A DNA stretch of 41,703 bases, taken from the NCBI GenBank assembly GCA_938002015.1, contig CALLAU010000021.1, positions 1 through 41,703 on the forward strand, in the 5' to 3' direction. Each line of letters starts with the position of its first letter. Position 1 is the stretch's first letter. Of the stretch, positions 1 through 9,183 are shown piece by piece. This DNA is from an uncultured Bdellovibrionales bacterium (lineage in GTDB: Bacteria > Bdellovibrionota > Bdellovibrionia > Bdellovibrionales > UBA1609). The notes beneath the pieces were generated by a model. It saw only the letters and a list, made by a program, of their open reading frames with translations. It made no database searches and was not told the origin of the DNA. The position numbers were made by a program, and so were the translations under genes.

Positions 1-71
1 TATGAATCTTTTGCTTGAGCTGAAACTAAAGACACCAACGATACTACTAAAAACGATATTAAAACTTTCAT
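1..71 (-). CDS. Start of a secreted protein gene, cut by the window edge
   Basis: Reading the minus strand from 71, an ATG opens a frame of 23 codons that runs off the left edge. The visible residues begin MKVLISFLVVSLVSLVSAQA, a textbook Sec signal peptide with likely cleavage after the AQA. A purine-rich stretch (AGGGAGTGAG) lies upstream, somewhat far from the ATG. The gene begins 57 bases after the ftsY stop on the same strand and may be cotranscribed with it. Nothing can be said about the mature protein, because only its first residues are in the window. Confidence 0.6.
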   Translation of the reverse strand, partial: MKVLISFLVVSLVSLVSAQAKDS

Positions 72-128
72 ATTATTTTTTCTCACTCCCTTTTACTTTT
101 TATATTTACTTACAAAATCAAAAACAGA

Positions 129-1217
129 CTAAACTAATGAATCCACAAAAGCTTTTGTTTCAAACTCTCTTAAGTCATTCATCCCTTCTCCTAAACCTAG
201 AAAAAGAATTGGAGTGCCAAGGGAGTGCTTAACCCCTACTGCCATTCCAGCCTTTGCCGTGCCATCAACTTTTGTCATTACAATACCCGTTAAATCTAAT
301 GACTTATTAAAAGACTCTGCTTGAAAGAGTGCATTTTGCCCTGTGTTTGCATCTAGAATCATCCAAACATCTTGTGGGTAGTCCTCACCATGTTTCTTCA
401 TAACCCTTTTTACTTTTTCAAGTTCTGCCATAAGGTTTGATTGAGTGTGAAGTCTTCCAGCTGTATCTATTAATACGACATCAACGTCTTCTTTTTTTGC
501 TTTTTCTAAGGCTTGAAACGCTACAGCTCCAGGATCTGTAGTGTTTGGAGGAGCTTTAAATATAAGAGTGTCTGAGCGCTCAGCCCAAACATTTAACTGA
601 CTCTCAGCTGCGGCTCTAAAAGTGTCTCCAGCAGCTACTAAAGTTTTAAGACCTTTTTCACTAAAGTAATGAGCAAGCTTTCCAATAGTTGTTGTTTTAC
701 CTGCACCATTAACTCCAACAACCATAATCACATGTGGTTTTGAGTTTTTTGCAACAGAAGCTAAGCGCTCACTACCTTGCTTCCCCTCTTTAAAAATAGA
801 GGTCACCTCTTCTTTGAAAAGATCTTGAAGCTCCGTAACTCCTACAGATTTTTGCCCTTTAAACTTCTCACTCGCTTTTTCAATAAAAAAACTTACAGTT
901 TTAGGACCTAAATCAGCCATGTAAAGAGCTTCTTCAAAGCTATCCATATCAGTTGAAGTCTCACTTGCGCTGGATGAACCGAGTAGATGACTCCAAATCC
1001 CTTTTTTAGAGTTACTTAAAGCATCTGCTAACGTTTTTACAGGAACGCTAGTTTGAGTTTTTACTTCTTCTTCTTTTTGATCCTGTTTTTCTTTTGGTTT
1101 TTCAAGAAGCTCATTATTTTCAGGAAAGAGAAAGTAGCGAGCAAAGTAATAAGCCACTGTTGAAACAGTGCCTACTACAAAAAGTGAGCCCATAACGATG
1201 ATTTCAGTAAATTCCAT
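129..1217 (-). CDS. ftsY: Signal recognition particle receptor FtsY
   Basis: FtsY is the SRP receptor GTPase that docks ribosome-nascent chain-SRP complexes at the SecYEG translocon for cotranslational membrane insertion. The 362-residue protein starts with a hydrophobic segment (about residues 7-31), a membrane anchor seen in many non-enteric FtsY proteins. A short charged linker, the helical N domain (about 60-155) and the GTPase G domain follow. The G motifs are complete: P-loop GVNGAGKT (168-175), DTFRAAA (198-204), DTAGRLHTQ (251-259), TKVD (315-318) and GLGE (341-344). The ATG at 1217 is preceded by AGGGAT about 10 bases upstream. The partial secreted-protein gene follows downstream on the same strand. 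Identification is secure. Confidence 0.97.
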   Translation of the reverse strand: MEFTEIIVMGSLFVVGTVSTVAYYFARYFLFPENNELLEKPKEKQDQKEEEVKTQTSVPVKTLADALSNSKKGIWSHLLGSSSASETSTDMDSFEEALYMADLGPKTVSFFIEKASEKFKGQKSVGVTELQDLFKEEVTSIFKEGKQGSERLASVAKNSKPHVIMVVGVNGAGKTTTIGKLAHYFSEKGLKTLVAAGDTFRAAAESQLNVWAERSDTLIFKAPPNTTDPGAVAFQALEKAKKEDVDVVLIDTAGRLHTQSNLMAELEKVKRVMKKHGEDYPQDVWMILDANTGQNALFQAESFNKSLDLTGIVMTKVDGTAKAGMAVGVKHSLGTPILFLGLGEGMNDLREFETKAFVDSLV

Positions 1218-1328
1218 AAAAGCCGTTATCCCTATAAAGGGGCAACCTACGACTAATGAAAGATCCAGACAACAGCTTATTTTAAGCTTAACTCACTTTA
1301 TCAGTGATCGCACATAAATCAGGCGCTT

Positions 1329-1655
1329 TTAGTAACTTGATTTATAACTTCCCACAGCCTGACTCACCTCATAGGTAGTTGCCACACAAAGTGCTGAAAG
1401 AAACGACGTTGCTTTATCTACTGCTATGATCTCAACAGCAAAACTTGCGTTTGTGTTTCCAAGGCTTCCAAAATCCTTAGCCCATGCCTTTTGACAGTCT
1501 CCATGAACCTCTGCATATGCTGTTTCAATGGATTTAAACTTTGTAGAAACAGCTTTAAAACGTGACTTTCCTACACCCTTTTTAACGTATTTACCCTTTG
1601 TACTTGTGCAGCCCTGTAGTGCTAGAACCGCTAAAACTATGATTATTGCTCTCAT
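1329..1655 (-). CDS. Small lipoprotein of unknown function
   Basis: This is a 108-residue predicted lipoprotein. The ATG at 1655 is chosen over an in-frame GTG at 1661 because AGGAGG lies 5 bases upstream of the ATG and would touch the GTG. The N-terminus is a short type II signal peptide ending in the lipobox LQGC, with Cys16 as the lipidated residue. The mature part is about 90 residues with two further cysteines (in GDCQKAW and ALCVAT) that could form a disulfide. No family is recognised. It sits alone between ftsY (same strand, over 100 bases away) and a divergent secreted-protein gene. Confidence 0.75.
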   Translation of the reverse strand: MRAIIIVLAVLALQGCTSTKGKYVKKGVGKSRFKAVSTKFKSIETAYAEVHGDCQKAWAKDFGSLGNTNASFAVEIIAVDKATSFLSALCVATTYEVSQAVGSYKSSY

Positions 1656-1681
1656 ACACACCTCCTCTTCTCATTATTAAC

Positions 1682-1712
1682 CCTAAAACCCACTATCCAT
1701 AGGCGTTTTAGG
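1682..1712. repeat. Inverted repeat between divergent genes
   Basis: CCTAAAAC at 1682-1689 is the exact reverse complement of GTTTTAGG at 1705-1712, with a 15-base spacer. It lies in the gap between the divergent lipoprotein gene (start 1655) and the secreted-protein gene (start 1892). It could be an operator or a hairpin. No T-run follows on either strand, so a terminator is unlikely. Confidence 0.35.
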
Positions 1713-1891
1713 ATTACTGGTCTTTTAGCCTGCTCTTAAAAACCTTAACAGTGACCCAAAACGGCATAGCAGTATGAAAAAAAGTGAAGCACTAAAACGC
1801 TTGAGTGCATCAAAATCAGGAGCATGCTATGGCAAAGAACCTGCATACAAACTAAAGAAACCAACTTAAAAGTTGAGAGGACTGTATTTTT

Positions 1892-2755
1892 TTGAAATCA
1901 CTATTTTTAGGCCTTTTCTTTAGCTTTACTTCTTATGCAGCAATAGCATCTCCAATGTGTAAAGAGGTTTTAGCTGAATACAAGCCAAAGCAAATTTTTT
2001 ATGAAGCAGAGCTTGAGGCTTATCATGAAATTGCATCAGCTCTTTTAGCTGTAAGAATGTTTAAAGGTGATATCAAAGGCATTGAGAGATCAACAACAAG
2101 GGATGCTCGTTTTACTGATTATAGTCTTATTGATACTAACAGCATTGCTAAAATTGTTATTAGTGATTTAGATACCCTTTTTAAACAAGGACGTGTTTCA
2201 GGTGTTCCTATCACTTCTTTTTTAAAAGATGGGTATAAATCTAAATCTAAATTTAGATTTCCAGTACCTGGGGTTGTTAAAAAAGCTCTCTCAAGCCTAT
2301 CACTTACGAGAAAGTCTTTAGAAAACACAAAGTACTCTATTGATTACCTAGAAACTAGATACATTGATGATGAGCAAAAAAATGATACAGAAAAAGAGAT
2401 CCATGAATTCATAAAAGCTGATATTAATAACATTATTAATCAAGCTTTATTTATGGAAACAGAACATAAACTCTTCACTTTAGCTAAAAGCCTCTTAGTA
2501 AGTTTACCAACAGGAGCAGGCCTACAAGGTTCACTTCTTTATTTAAATAACCCTTATTCTATTAACCCTGTTGATATAGTTGTTGCAGGTACTGTTTTAG
2601 GAGTAATTGGCTCCACAGGGTATATGATTAATAGATTTAGACGTGGCCTATTTACCCCAGCACCAGTTCATTATTCAAATCAAAATACCAACAGTGCACC
2701 CTTAAGCGCTCATATCATTGAAAAATTTGCCGCTACTTCAAGTTCAAAAGAGTAA
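1892..2755 (+). CDS. Secreted or membrane protein of unknown function
   Basis: This is a 287-residue protein. The start is TTG at 1892, with GAGAGGA about 10 bases upstream and no better ATG near. The N-terminus is a Sec signal peptide (about residues 1-19, cleavage after AIA). The mature part is mostly helical and charged (about 20-200). A hydrophobic glycine-rich stretch around residues 225-247 looks like a transmembrane segment, and a polar tail of about 40 residues follows. No enzyme motif or family is recognised. Codon use is AT-rich like its neighbours. A strong hairpin terminator lies directly after the stop, shared with the convergent smc gene. Confidence 0.75.
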   Translation: MKSLFLGLFFSFTSYAAIASPMCKEVLAEYKPKQIFYEAELEAYHEIASALLAVRMFKGDIKGIERSTTRDARFTDYSLIDTNSIAKIVISDLDTLFKQGRVSGVPITSFLKDGYKSKSKFRFPVPGVVKKALSSLSLTRKSLENTKYSIDYLETRYIDDEQKNDTEKEIHEFIKADINNIINQALFMETEHKLFTLAKSLLVSLPTGAGLQGSLLYLNNPYSINPVDIVVAGTVLGVIGSTGYMINRFRRGLFTPAPVHYSNQNTNSAPLSAHIIEKFAATSSSKE

Positions 2756-2757
2756 AA

Positions 2758-2789
2758 AAAAAGAGATCTTTTACTAAAGATCTCTTTTT
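2758..2789. terminator. Bidirectional terminator between convergent genes
   Basis: A perfect inverted repeat has arms AAAAAGAGATCTTT (2758-2771) and AAAGATCTCTTTTT (2776-2789) with a TACT loop. The A-run on one side and T-run on the other make it a Rho-independent terminator in both directions. It serves the 287-residue gene ending at 2755 and smc ending at 2818. Confidence 0.85.
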
Positions 2790-2817
2790 AGTTATTTGCG
2801 TAAATGTTTAATTTCTT

Positions 2818-5800
2818 TTACGCCGTAGCACTCACTTCTTTTAAGAAGTTTCCATCAAGATCAACTGAAACCATTTTTGAAACTCCACGCTCTTCTTGAG
2901 TAACACCGTAGAGCTTATTATTAACAGCCATTGTGTTCTTGTTGTGTGTCACAAGAATAATTTGAGAGCGTTTAGCCATTTCTTTAACAAGGTCATTAAA
3001 TCTAAACACGTTTGCATCATCAAGTGGAGCATCAACCTCATCTAATAAGCAGTAAGGAGAAGGCTTAACTAAGAAGATTGAAAAGATAAGAGAAACTGCT
3101 GTTAAAGCTTTTTCTCCACCAGAAAGAAGAGAAACATTTTGAGCTTTCTTACCCGGAGGCTTAGCCTCAATATCAATCCCAGGCTCTTTATCATCACCTT
3201 CAGTCTCAATAAGTATAAGTCTTGCTTCTCCACCACCAAAAAGAACAGGGAAAACCTTCTTAAATCTTTCATTTACAGCTTCAAATGTATCCCTAAATCT
3301 TGTTGAGCAGATTCTATTAATTCTATTAATAACTTTTTCTAACTGATTCTTTGCATTTAAAAGATCTCTTTGCTGCTCAGTTAAAAATTCATATCTTGTT
3401 TTAATATCATCATATTCATTAATTGCTGATAAGTTTACTTCACCCATACGATGAACTTTACCTTTTAAGTCACTAACATCTTTTTCAATCTGGTTAGCCT
3501 CTTCAGGAGAGTATTTATCAACATATTCAGAAGCACTTTCAGTTAAATCCACTTCATATTTCTCAAATATTTGATCAATCGTGTTTTGAAGCTTCATTTT
3601 CTTTTGTTCAGCTTTTACCTGTAGATCACCTAATTCAGAGTCAATTTTAGATTTTTCAAAAGTATGCTCTGTCATCATTTGCTGAATTTCGCGCTCTTTA
3701 GCAGTCCACTGCTCATACTCATCTCGCATCATAGAAACTTGTTTCTCAAGTTCTGCTCTAACCTCTAAATCTCTTTCAAGTTGCGCTCTTTTAAGCTCAA
3801 GGTCAGATGAAAAAGAAGAGATATTTGAAGTTGAGCTCTCTGACTCTTCTTGAAGACTGCCAATTTCAGAAAGGAGAACAGCTTCTCTATCTTTAACACT
3901 CTCTAATCTTGCCTCTAAAGACTCTTTTTCCTTACTAAGAGAAGCAAACTGAACTTTTTTATTCGTCACTTCTTCTTGAAGACCTGAGTAAGAAGCTTTT
4001 AATGACTCTAAAGACTCTTCAGCATCTAAAGACATTTTTTCTTTTTCTTCTCTTTTTACTTCAAGATCTCTAATAGAGAATAAGAATTCCTCATACTTTG
4101 TTTCGGTATCTGTAATCTTAACTTGTATTTCAGACATTTGATTATCTGCTTTTTCTAACTCTGCTTGAGCTTTTCTATTTTCATGCTCAGCTTGCTCTAA
4201 ATCTTTTTTTAATTCAAAAACTCTCATTTCTTGCTCAGAGTCTTTTTGTTTTGCACCCTCAAGCTCTTCTCCAAGCTGAGTGATTTGTTTTTTAGTTTGA
4301 TCAATTTCTTTATTTAGACCATCAAGCGCAGTCTTTCTTTGCTGCACTTCAGTTGTAAGCTCTTCAATATTTCTTTTTCTTGTAACAAGTCCACTTGAGG
4401 CCATCTCACCAGTTTTACCTGTATAAAAGTGACCAAGTGAACTCATCATTTCACCAGACTTTGTTAAACAAAAACCGTGATTTAGTTTTAAAATCTCTAA
4501 AGCCTGAGTTCTTGATTCTACAAGATAAAACTTTGATAAAATATTTTTTAAGGCTTGATCATCATTTACCAGATAATCAGCAAGACTCGTTAAAGACATG
4601 TCTTGAGAATTTTGTAGAGATGAGGATAAAAGCTCTTCAACAAAAAACTGTACTCTTCCGCCTTGTTCATTATTTAAGAACTCAAGGGATGAGTTGATTT
4701 GATCGATACTGCTTACACCAAAAAGAGCTTGCAGACCATCTCCTAAACAAGACTCTACTGCAGCTTCATACTCATTAGGAAGCCTAATAAGTTCAGAAAG
4801 TGGAAGGCCTGGCTCTGAAAAGCTGTTATTTTTTTTCTTTAATAAAAGATTTCTTAACCCCTCTTGGTAACCTTCAAATTGATCTTGAAGCTCTTTTAAA
4901 GTTGAAAGCTTTGATGTTGCAACACTATAAGCTTTTGACTCTTCTTCTCTATCACTATTTAAAGTTTCAAGCTTTTCTTCAACTCTTTTATAGTTTTCTT
5001 GTAAGGTTTCTTTATCTTTTACAAGATCAAGTTTCATCTGTTTTTGTGATTCATAATCTTTATTTAAAGATAAAAACCTTTCTTCAAACTCTCTACCTTT
5101 TTCTTTTACTTCAAGCTTAGCCTCTTCTTTTAAAGCATGTTCTTCTTTTAAAGACTTGACCTTTTCTTCTAAACCAGCTGATTGAACCTTTATATGAGAA
5201 ATTCCTTGATGAAGTTCAAGCATTGCTTTTCTAGATTCGTTTAAAAGGCTTTCTTTTTCATTAAGTTGAGCTGAATGAGTTGAGTATTGCTCTTCAAGTT
5301 CTGTGTATACAGCTTCAATCTCAGCAAACTCTTCAGCTACTGACATAAACCTTGTTTCAACTTCTTCTTTTTCAGTTTGAACAACTTGAAGTTTTGCTTG
5401 GTTTTGCTCAAAAACAGAAGACTTAATCTCTTGGCTTCTCTTTGTTTGCTCAATTTCAAACTCAAGCTCTCTAATTTCATTTTCAGCCTGCATTACTTTA
5501 TCTGAAAAAGCTTTAAACTTAACCTGCTCATCTTCTAAGGCTTTTTCTTTATCTAAAGATTTAGATCTTTCTTCTTCAACTTGAGCCTGAAGACTTTGAA
5601 TTTCTGTATTATAAAAACTTACCTTATCTGTAAGTTCAGTGATTCTATCTTGAACACTAGAAAAAGAGTCCTGACCACCACTTACTTGAATCGCTGAAAG
5701 CCAAACTTCTTTATCTCTTAATTCATTTTTAATTTTTCTATAGCGCTCAGCTTTTTGCGCTTGTCTTTCTAAAGAATCAAGCTGTCTCTTTAACTCTCTT

Positions 5801-6393
5801 ACAATATCAGCAAGACGAGTGAGGTTAGTTTCTGTAGCAGCAAGTTTTCTGACAGACTCTCTTTTCCTGGCTTTAAACTTAGTAATACCAGCAGCTTCTT
5901 CAATAATACTTCTTCTTTCATGAGGCTTTGAAGTAATGATTTGACCAATTTTTCCCTGTTCAATAATAGAAAAACCCTTTGAACCAGCACCTGTATCCAT
6001 AAAGATTTCTTGAATATCTCTAAGACGGCTTGGTTCTTTATTAATAAGGTATTCTGACTCACCACTTCTATGAAGACGACGAGTTACCATAACCTCTGAG
6101 TGGTTTAAGTATCTTACAGGAAAAGGACCACCATCGTTTTCTAGAGTTAACGAAACCTCAGCCATCCCAAGTGGAGCGTAATCTTGAGATCCAGCAAAAA
6201 TAACATCATCCATTGATGAGCCACGTAAATGCTTTGCCGACATCTCACCCATAACCCAAACAAGTGCATCAACTATATTTGATTTACCACAACCGTTTGG
6301 CCCAACAATTCCTGTGATACCTTCATCAAATGAAATCACGGTTTTATCTTTAAATGATTTAAATCCAAGAAGTTCTAACTTTTTAATTCTCAA
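2818..6393 (-). CDS. smc: Chromosome segregation ATPase SMC
   Basis: SMC is the condensin-type ATPase that loops and organises chromosomes. At 1191 residues it has the normal length for the family. The N-terminal half-ATPase carries Walker A GPNGCGKSN (31-39). Long coiled coils (about 165-500 and 660-1000) flank a hinge domain around 510-650. The C-terminal half-ATPase carries the ABC signature LSGGEK (1090-1095) and the Walker B DEVDA (1118-1122). The start is TTG at 6393, supported by GGGGAAG just upstream and by the conserved opening RIKKLELLGFKSF. ScpA and ScpB are not in this window. The gene stands alone, with a terminator at its 3' end and about 90 bases separating it from ppdK upstream. 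Confidence 0.97.
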   Translation of the reverse strand: MRIKKLELLGFKSFKDKTVISFDEGITGIVGPNGCGKSNIVDALVWVMGEMSAKHLRGSSMDDVIFAGSQDYAPLGMAEVSLTLENDGGPFPVRYLNHSEVMVTRRLHRSGESEYLINKEPSRLRDIQEIFMDTGAGSKGFSIIEQGKIGQIITSKPHERRSIIEEAAGITKFKARKRESVRKLAATETNLTRLADIVRELKRQLDSLERQAQKAERYRKIKNELRDKEVWLSAIQVSGGQDSFSSVQDRITELTDKVSFYNTEIQSLQAQVEEERSKSLDKEKALEDEQVKFKAFSDKVMQAENEIRELEFEIEQTKRSQEIKSSVFEQNQAKLQVVQTEKEEVETRFMSVAEEFAEIEAVYTELEEQYSTHSAQLNEKESLLNESRKAMLELHQGISHIKVQSAGLEEKVKSLKEEHALKEEAKLEVKEKGREFEERFLSLNKDYESQKQMKLDLVKDKETLQENYKRVEEKLETLNSDREEESKAYSVATSKLSTLKELQDQFEGYQEGLRNLLLKKKNNSFSEPGLPLSELIRLPNEYEAAVESCLGDGLQALFGVSSIDQINSSLEFLNNEQGGRVQFFVEELLSSSLQNSQDMSLTSLADYLVNDDQALKNILSKFYLVESRTQALEILKLNHGFCLTKSGEMMSSLGHFYTGKTGEMASSGLVTRKRNIEELTTEVQQRKTALDGLNKEIDQTKKQITQLGEELEGAKQKDSEQEMRVFELKKDLEQAEHENRKAQAELEKADNQMSEIQVKITDTETKYEEFLFSIRDLEVKREEKEKMSLDAEESLESLKASYSGLQEEVTNKKVQFASLSKEKESLEARLESVKDREAVLLSEIGSLQEESESSTSNISSFSSDLELKRAQLERDLEVRAELEKQVSMMRDEYEQWTAKEREIQQMMTEHTFEKSKIDSELGDLQVKAEQKKMKLQNTIDQIFEKYEVDLTESASEYVDKYSPEEANQIEKDVSDLKGKVHRMGEVNLSAINEYDDIKTRYEFLTEQQRDLLNAKNQLEKVINRINRICSTRFRDTFEAVNERFKKVFPVLFGGGEARLILIETEGDDKEPGIDIEAKPPGKKAQNVSLLSGGEKALTAVSLIFSIFLVKPSPYCLLDEVDAPLDDANVFRFNDLVKEMAKRSQIILVTHNKNTMAVNNKLYGVTQEERGVSKMVSVDLDGNFLKEVSATA

Positions 6394-6485
6394 CTGACTC
6401 TTCCCCTGCTTAGACTACGTTTACAAATTAAAACAAGAGTAAACGCAGTAATTATTAATTCATAAAAGCTAACCTAAATAATTAC

Positions 6486-9173
6486 TTATTTAGCCTGGCT
6501 ATCTAATGAAGCTCTGGCTGCAGCTAGTCTTGCGATAGGCACTCTATAAGGAGAACAACTTACATAATCCATTCCTATTGATTCTAGGAATTCGATGCTG
6601 CTTGGATCTCCTCCGTGCTCACCACAAACCCCAACTTTTAGTCCAGGTTTTTGGCTCCTACCTAATTCAACCCCAATTGAGACTAGTTTGCCAACCCCTT
6701 TTCTATCAATAGACACAAACGGATCCCAATCAAAGAGCCCATCTGCTACATAAGTAGACAAAAACCTTGAGGAATCATCTCTTGAAAGCCCTAAAGTAGT
6801 CTGAGTGAGGTCATTTGTTCCAAAGCTAAAAAAATCAGCATATTCTGCAACTTCATCTGCAGTTAAGGCAGCGCGTGGAAGTTCAATCATTGTTCCTATT
6901 TTTACAGCTAAACCTTCACCACAAGTTTCTTGATAAGGCTCAATAGTGGCTTCACTTAATCGCCTTAGCCTTTTAAGCTCACCCGCTGTCGCAATGAGTG
7001 GAATCATTATCTCAACATCAACTTTATCGCCATCAGATACAACTTCACTTGCGGCTTCACCAATTGCTTTTACCTGCATTTCATAAATTTCAGGATAGGT
7101 TATTCCTAGTCTACAGCCTCTATGCCCAAGCATAGGATTAAACTCTTTTAAATTATCAACTCTTTGATGAAGCTTTTTTTCATCAATATTTATTTTTTTA
7201 GCTAAATCTGCAATTTCAGCATCTGTGTGTGGTAAAAACTCATGAAGAGGTGGATCAAGGAGTCTAATCGTTACAGGAAAGCCTGACATCTCTTTAAAAA
7301 TTCCTACAAAATCCTCTTTCTGATAAGGAAGGAGTTTTGCTAGAGCATCTCTTCTTTCTCCTCTATCTTCAGATAAAATCATTTCCCTTACAGCATCAAT
7401 TCTTTCTCCACCAAAAAACATATGCTCTGTTCTACAAAGCCCAATTCCTTCAGCTCCAAAACGCCTTGCCGTCTGAGAATCTTTAGGGTTATCAGCATTT
7501 GTTCTCACACCCATTCGTCTATACTTGTCTGCAATAGCCATAACTTTATCAAAGTCACCACCAAGCTCAGGTTCTTTTGTTGGAACTTCTCCTAAGAACA
7601 CTTCCCCAGTACTTCCATCAAGAGTAATAAACTCATGTTTTGAAATCACAAAACCATCTGACCTAAGCTCTTCTTTTTTTAAATCAACACTTAACTGCTC
7701 ACAGCCTGCAATACAGCACTTTCCCATACCACGAGCCACAACTGCAGCATGTGAAGTCATCCCACCACGCGTAGTAAGAACACCCTCAGCTGCGACCATC
7801 CCTTCAATATCCTCTGGGGATGTCTCAGGTCTGACTAAAATAGTCTTCTCTCCCTTTGCCTTAAGCAAAACAGCTTCCTCACTTGAGAAAACAACTTTAC
7901 CACAAACACCTCCAGGACTTGCAGGAAGTCCTTTAGCAACTAAAGTTTTTTGAGCTTTCGGATCAAGAGTGGGATGTAAGAGCTGATCTAAACTTGCTGG
8001 ATCAATTCTTCTAACCACTTCTTTTTCATCAATTAAACCCTCTTCTAACATATCAAGAGCAATTTTTAAGGCTGCTTTAGCAGTTCTTTTTCCATTCCTT
8101 GTTTGAAGCATCCAAAGTCTTCCATCTTCTATGGTAAACTCTAAATCCTGCATGTCTTTATAGTGGCTTTCTAATTTTTTATAAATACTTTCTAACTCAC
8201 CATAAGCAGAAGGCATAAGACTTTCTAAACTAGTCTGCCCAGATTTTTCTTCAACTTTCCTAATAGGCTGAGGAGTTCTAATACCTGCAACTACATCTTC
8301 GCCTTGAGCGTTTTGAAGATACTCCCCGTAAAATATTTTATTTCCATTTGACGGATCTCTTGTAAAAGCAACCCCTGTAGCACTTGTATCACCCAGGTTT
8401 CCAAAAACCATAGCTTGAACATTTACAGCAGTCCCAATATCAGCATTGATTCCGTTAAGCTCTCTATAAGTTATTGCACGAGAGTTATTCCAGCTTTTAA
8501 ACACAGCCTCTATTGCGCCCCAAAGTTGATCCCAAGGGTCTTCAGGAAAACGCTTACCTGTGGCTTGAACAACTTCTGCTTTATAGCGCTCAATAAGACT
8601 TTTAAGCTCATCAACTGTTATTTCAGTATCTGATTTATAACCTCTATCAGATTTTAAATCTTCCATATAAACTTCAAGCATAGAGTGATTTAAACCCATT
8701 ACAACATTTGCATACATTTGTATGAATCTTCTATATGAATCATATGCAAACCTTGGGTTTCCAGATTTTTCAGCAAGGCCTACAACCGTAACATCATTTA
8801 AACCCAAGTTTAAAATTGTATCCATCATCCCCGGCATACTTACTGGAGCTCCAGACCTTACACTTACTAAAAGTGGATTATTCGCATCATTAAAAGACTT
8901 ACCTACATTTTTACCAATATTTTCAATACCGGTTTTAATTTCACTTTTTACAGATTCAGCAAGAATCTCTGAATTTGCATAAAAACTTTTACAAAGTCCG
9001 GTTGAAAGAGTGAAACCTGGAGGGACAGGAACACCAAGACTCGACATCTCAGCCAAATTCGCTCCTTTACCACCAAGCTCAGCCTTCATACCAGCTGAAC
9101 CATCGGTTACCTCTTTAGAAAAGAAATACAAAAACTGACCCATATCTTTATTGCCTTTTGTATCTTGATTCAT
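6486..9173 (-). CDS. ppdK: Pyruvate, phosphate dikinase
   Basis: This cytosolic enzyme interconverts pyruvate + ATP + Pi and phosphoenolpyruvate + AMP + PPi, and can serve gluconeogenesis or PPi-linked glycolysis. The 895-residue protein has the family layout: an N-terminal nucleotide-binding domain opening with GGKGANLAEM, a central phosphohistidine domain with TTRGGMTSHAA (catalytic His475), and a C-terminal PEP/pyruvate barrel with SFGTNDLTQTTLG and the GVCGEHGGDPSS loop holding the catalytic Cys. The frame is open further upstream, but those codons overlap glyQS. I place the start at ATG 9173 (AAGGG 5 bases upstream). GTG 9179, 7 bases after GGAGGA, is a close alternative. It begins 10 bases after the glyQS stop, so the two are almost certainly cotranscribed. 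Confidence 0.96.
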   Translation of the reverse strand: MNQDTKGNKDMGQFLYFFSKEVTDGSAGMKAELGGKGANLAEMSSLGVPVPPGFTLSTGLCKSFYANSEILAESVKSEIKTGIENIGKNVGKSFNDANNPLLVSVRSGAPVSMPGMMDTILNLGLNDVTVVGLAEKSGNPRFAYDSYRRFIQMYANVVMGLNHSMLEVYMEDLKSDRGYKSDTEITVDELKSLIERYKAEVVQATGKRFPEDPWDQLWGAIEAVFKSWNNSRAITYRELNGINADIGTAVNVQAMVFGNLGDTSATGVAFTRDPSNGNKIFYGEYLQNAQGEDVVAGIRTPQPIRKVEEKSGQTSLESLMPSAYGELESIYKKLESHYKDMQDLEFTIEDGRLWMLQTRNGKRTAKAALKIALDMLEEGLIDEKEVVRRIDPASLDQLLHPTLDPKAQKTLVAKGLPASPGGVCGKVVFSSEEAVLLKAKGEKTILVRPETSPEDIEGMVAAEGVLTTRGGMTSHAAVVARGMGKCCIAGCEQLSVDLKKEELRSDGFVISKHEFITLDGSTGEVFLGEVPTKEPELGGDFDKVMAIADKYRRMGVRTNADNPKDSQTARRFGAEGIGLCRTEHMFFGGERIDAVREMILSEDRGERRDALAKLLPYQKEDFVGIFKEMSGFPVTIRLLDPPLHEFLPHTDAEIADLAKKINIDEKKLHQRVDNLKEFNPMLGHRGCRLGITYPEIYEMQVKAIGEAASEVVSDGDKVDVEIMIPLIATAGELKRLRRLSEATIEPYQETCGEGLAVKIGTMIELPRAALTADEVAEYADFFSFGTNDLTQTTLGLSRDDSSRFLSTYVADGLFDWDPFVSIDRKGVGKLVSIGVELGRSQKPGLKVGVCGEHGGDPSSIEFLESIGMDYVSCSPYRVPIARLAAARASLDSQAK

Positions 9174-9183
9174 ATGCACCCTT

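Noticed and set aside
2..232. Plus-strand frame over the left edge and the end of ftsY
   Set aside because: It overlaps the ftsY 3' end and the signal-peptide start on the minus strand. Its composition is a Leu-rich shadow, and it has no ribosome binding site.
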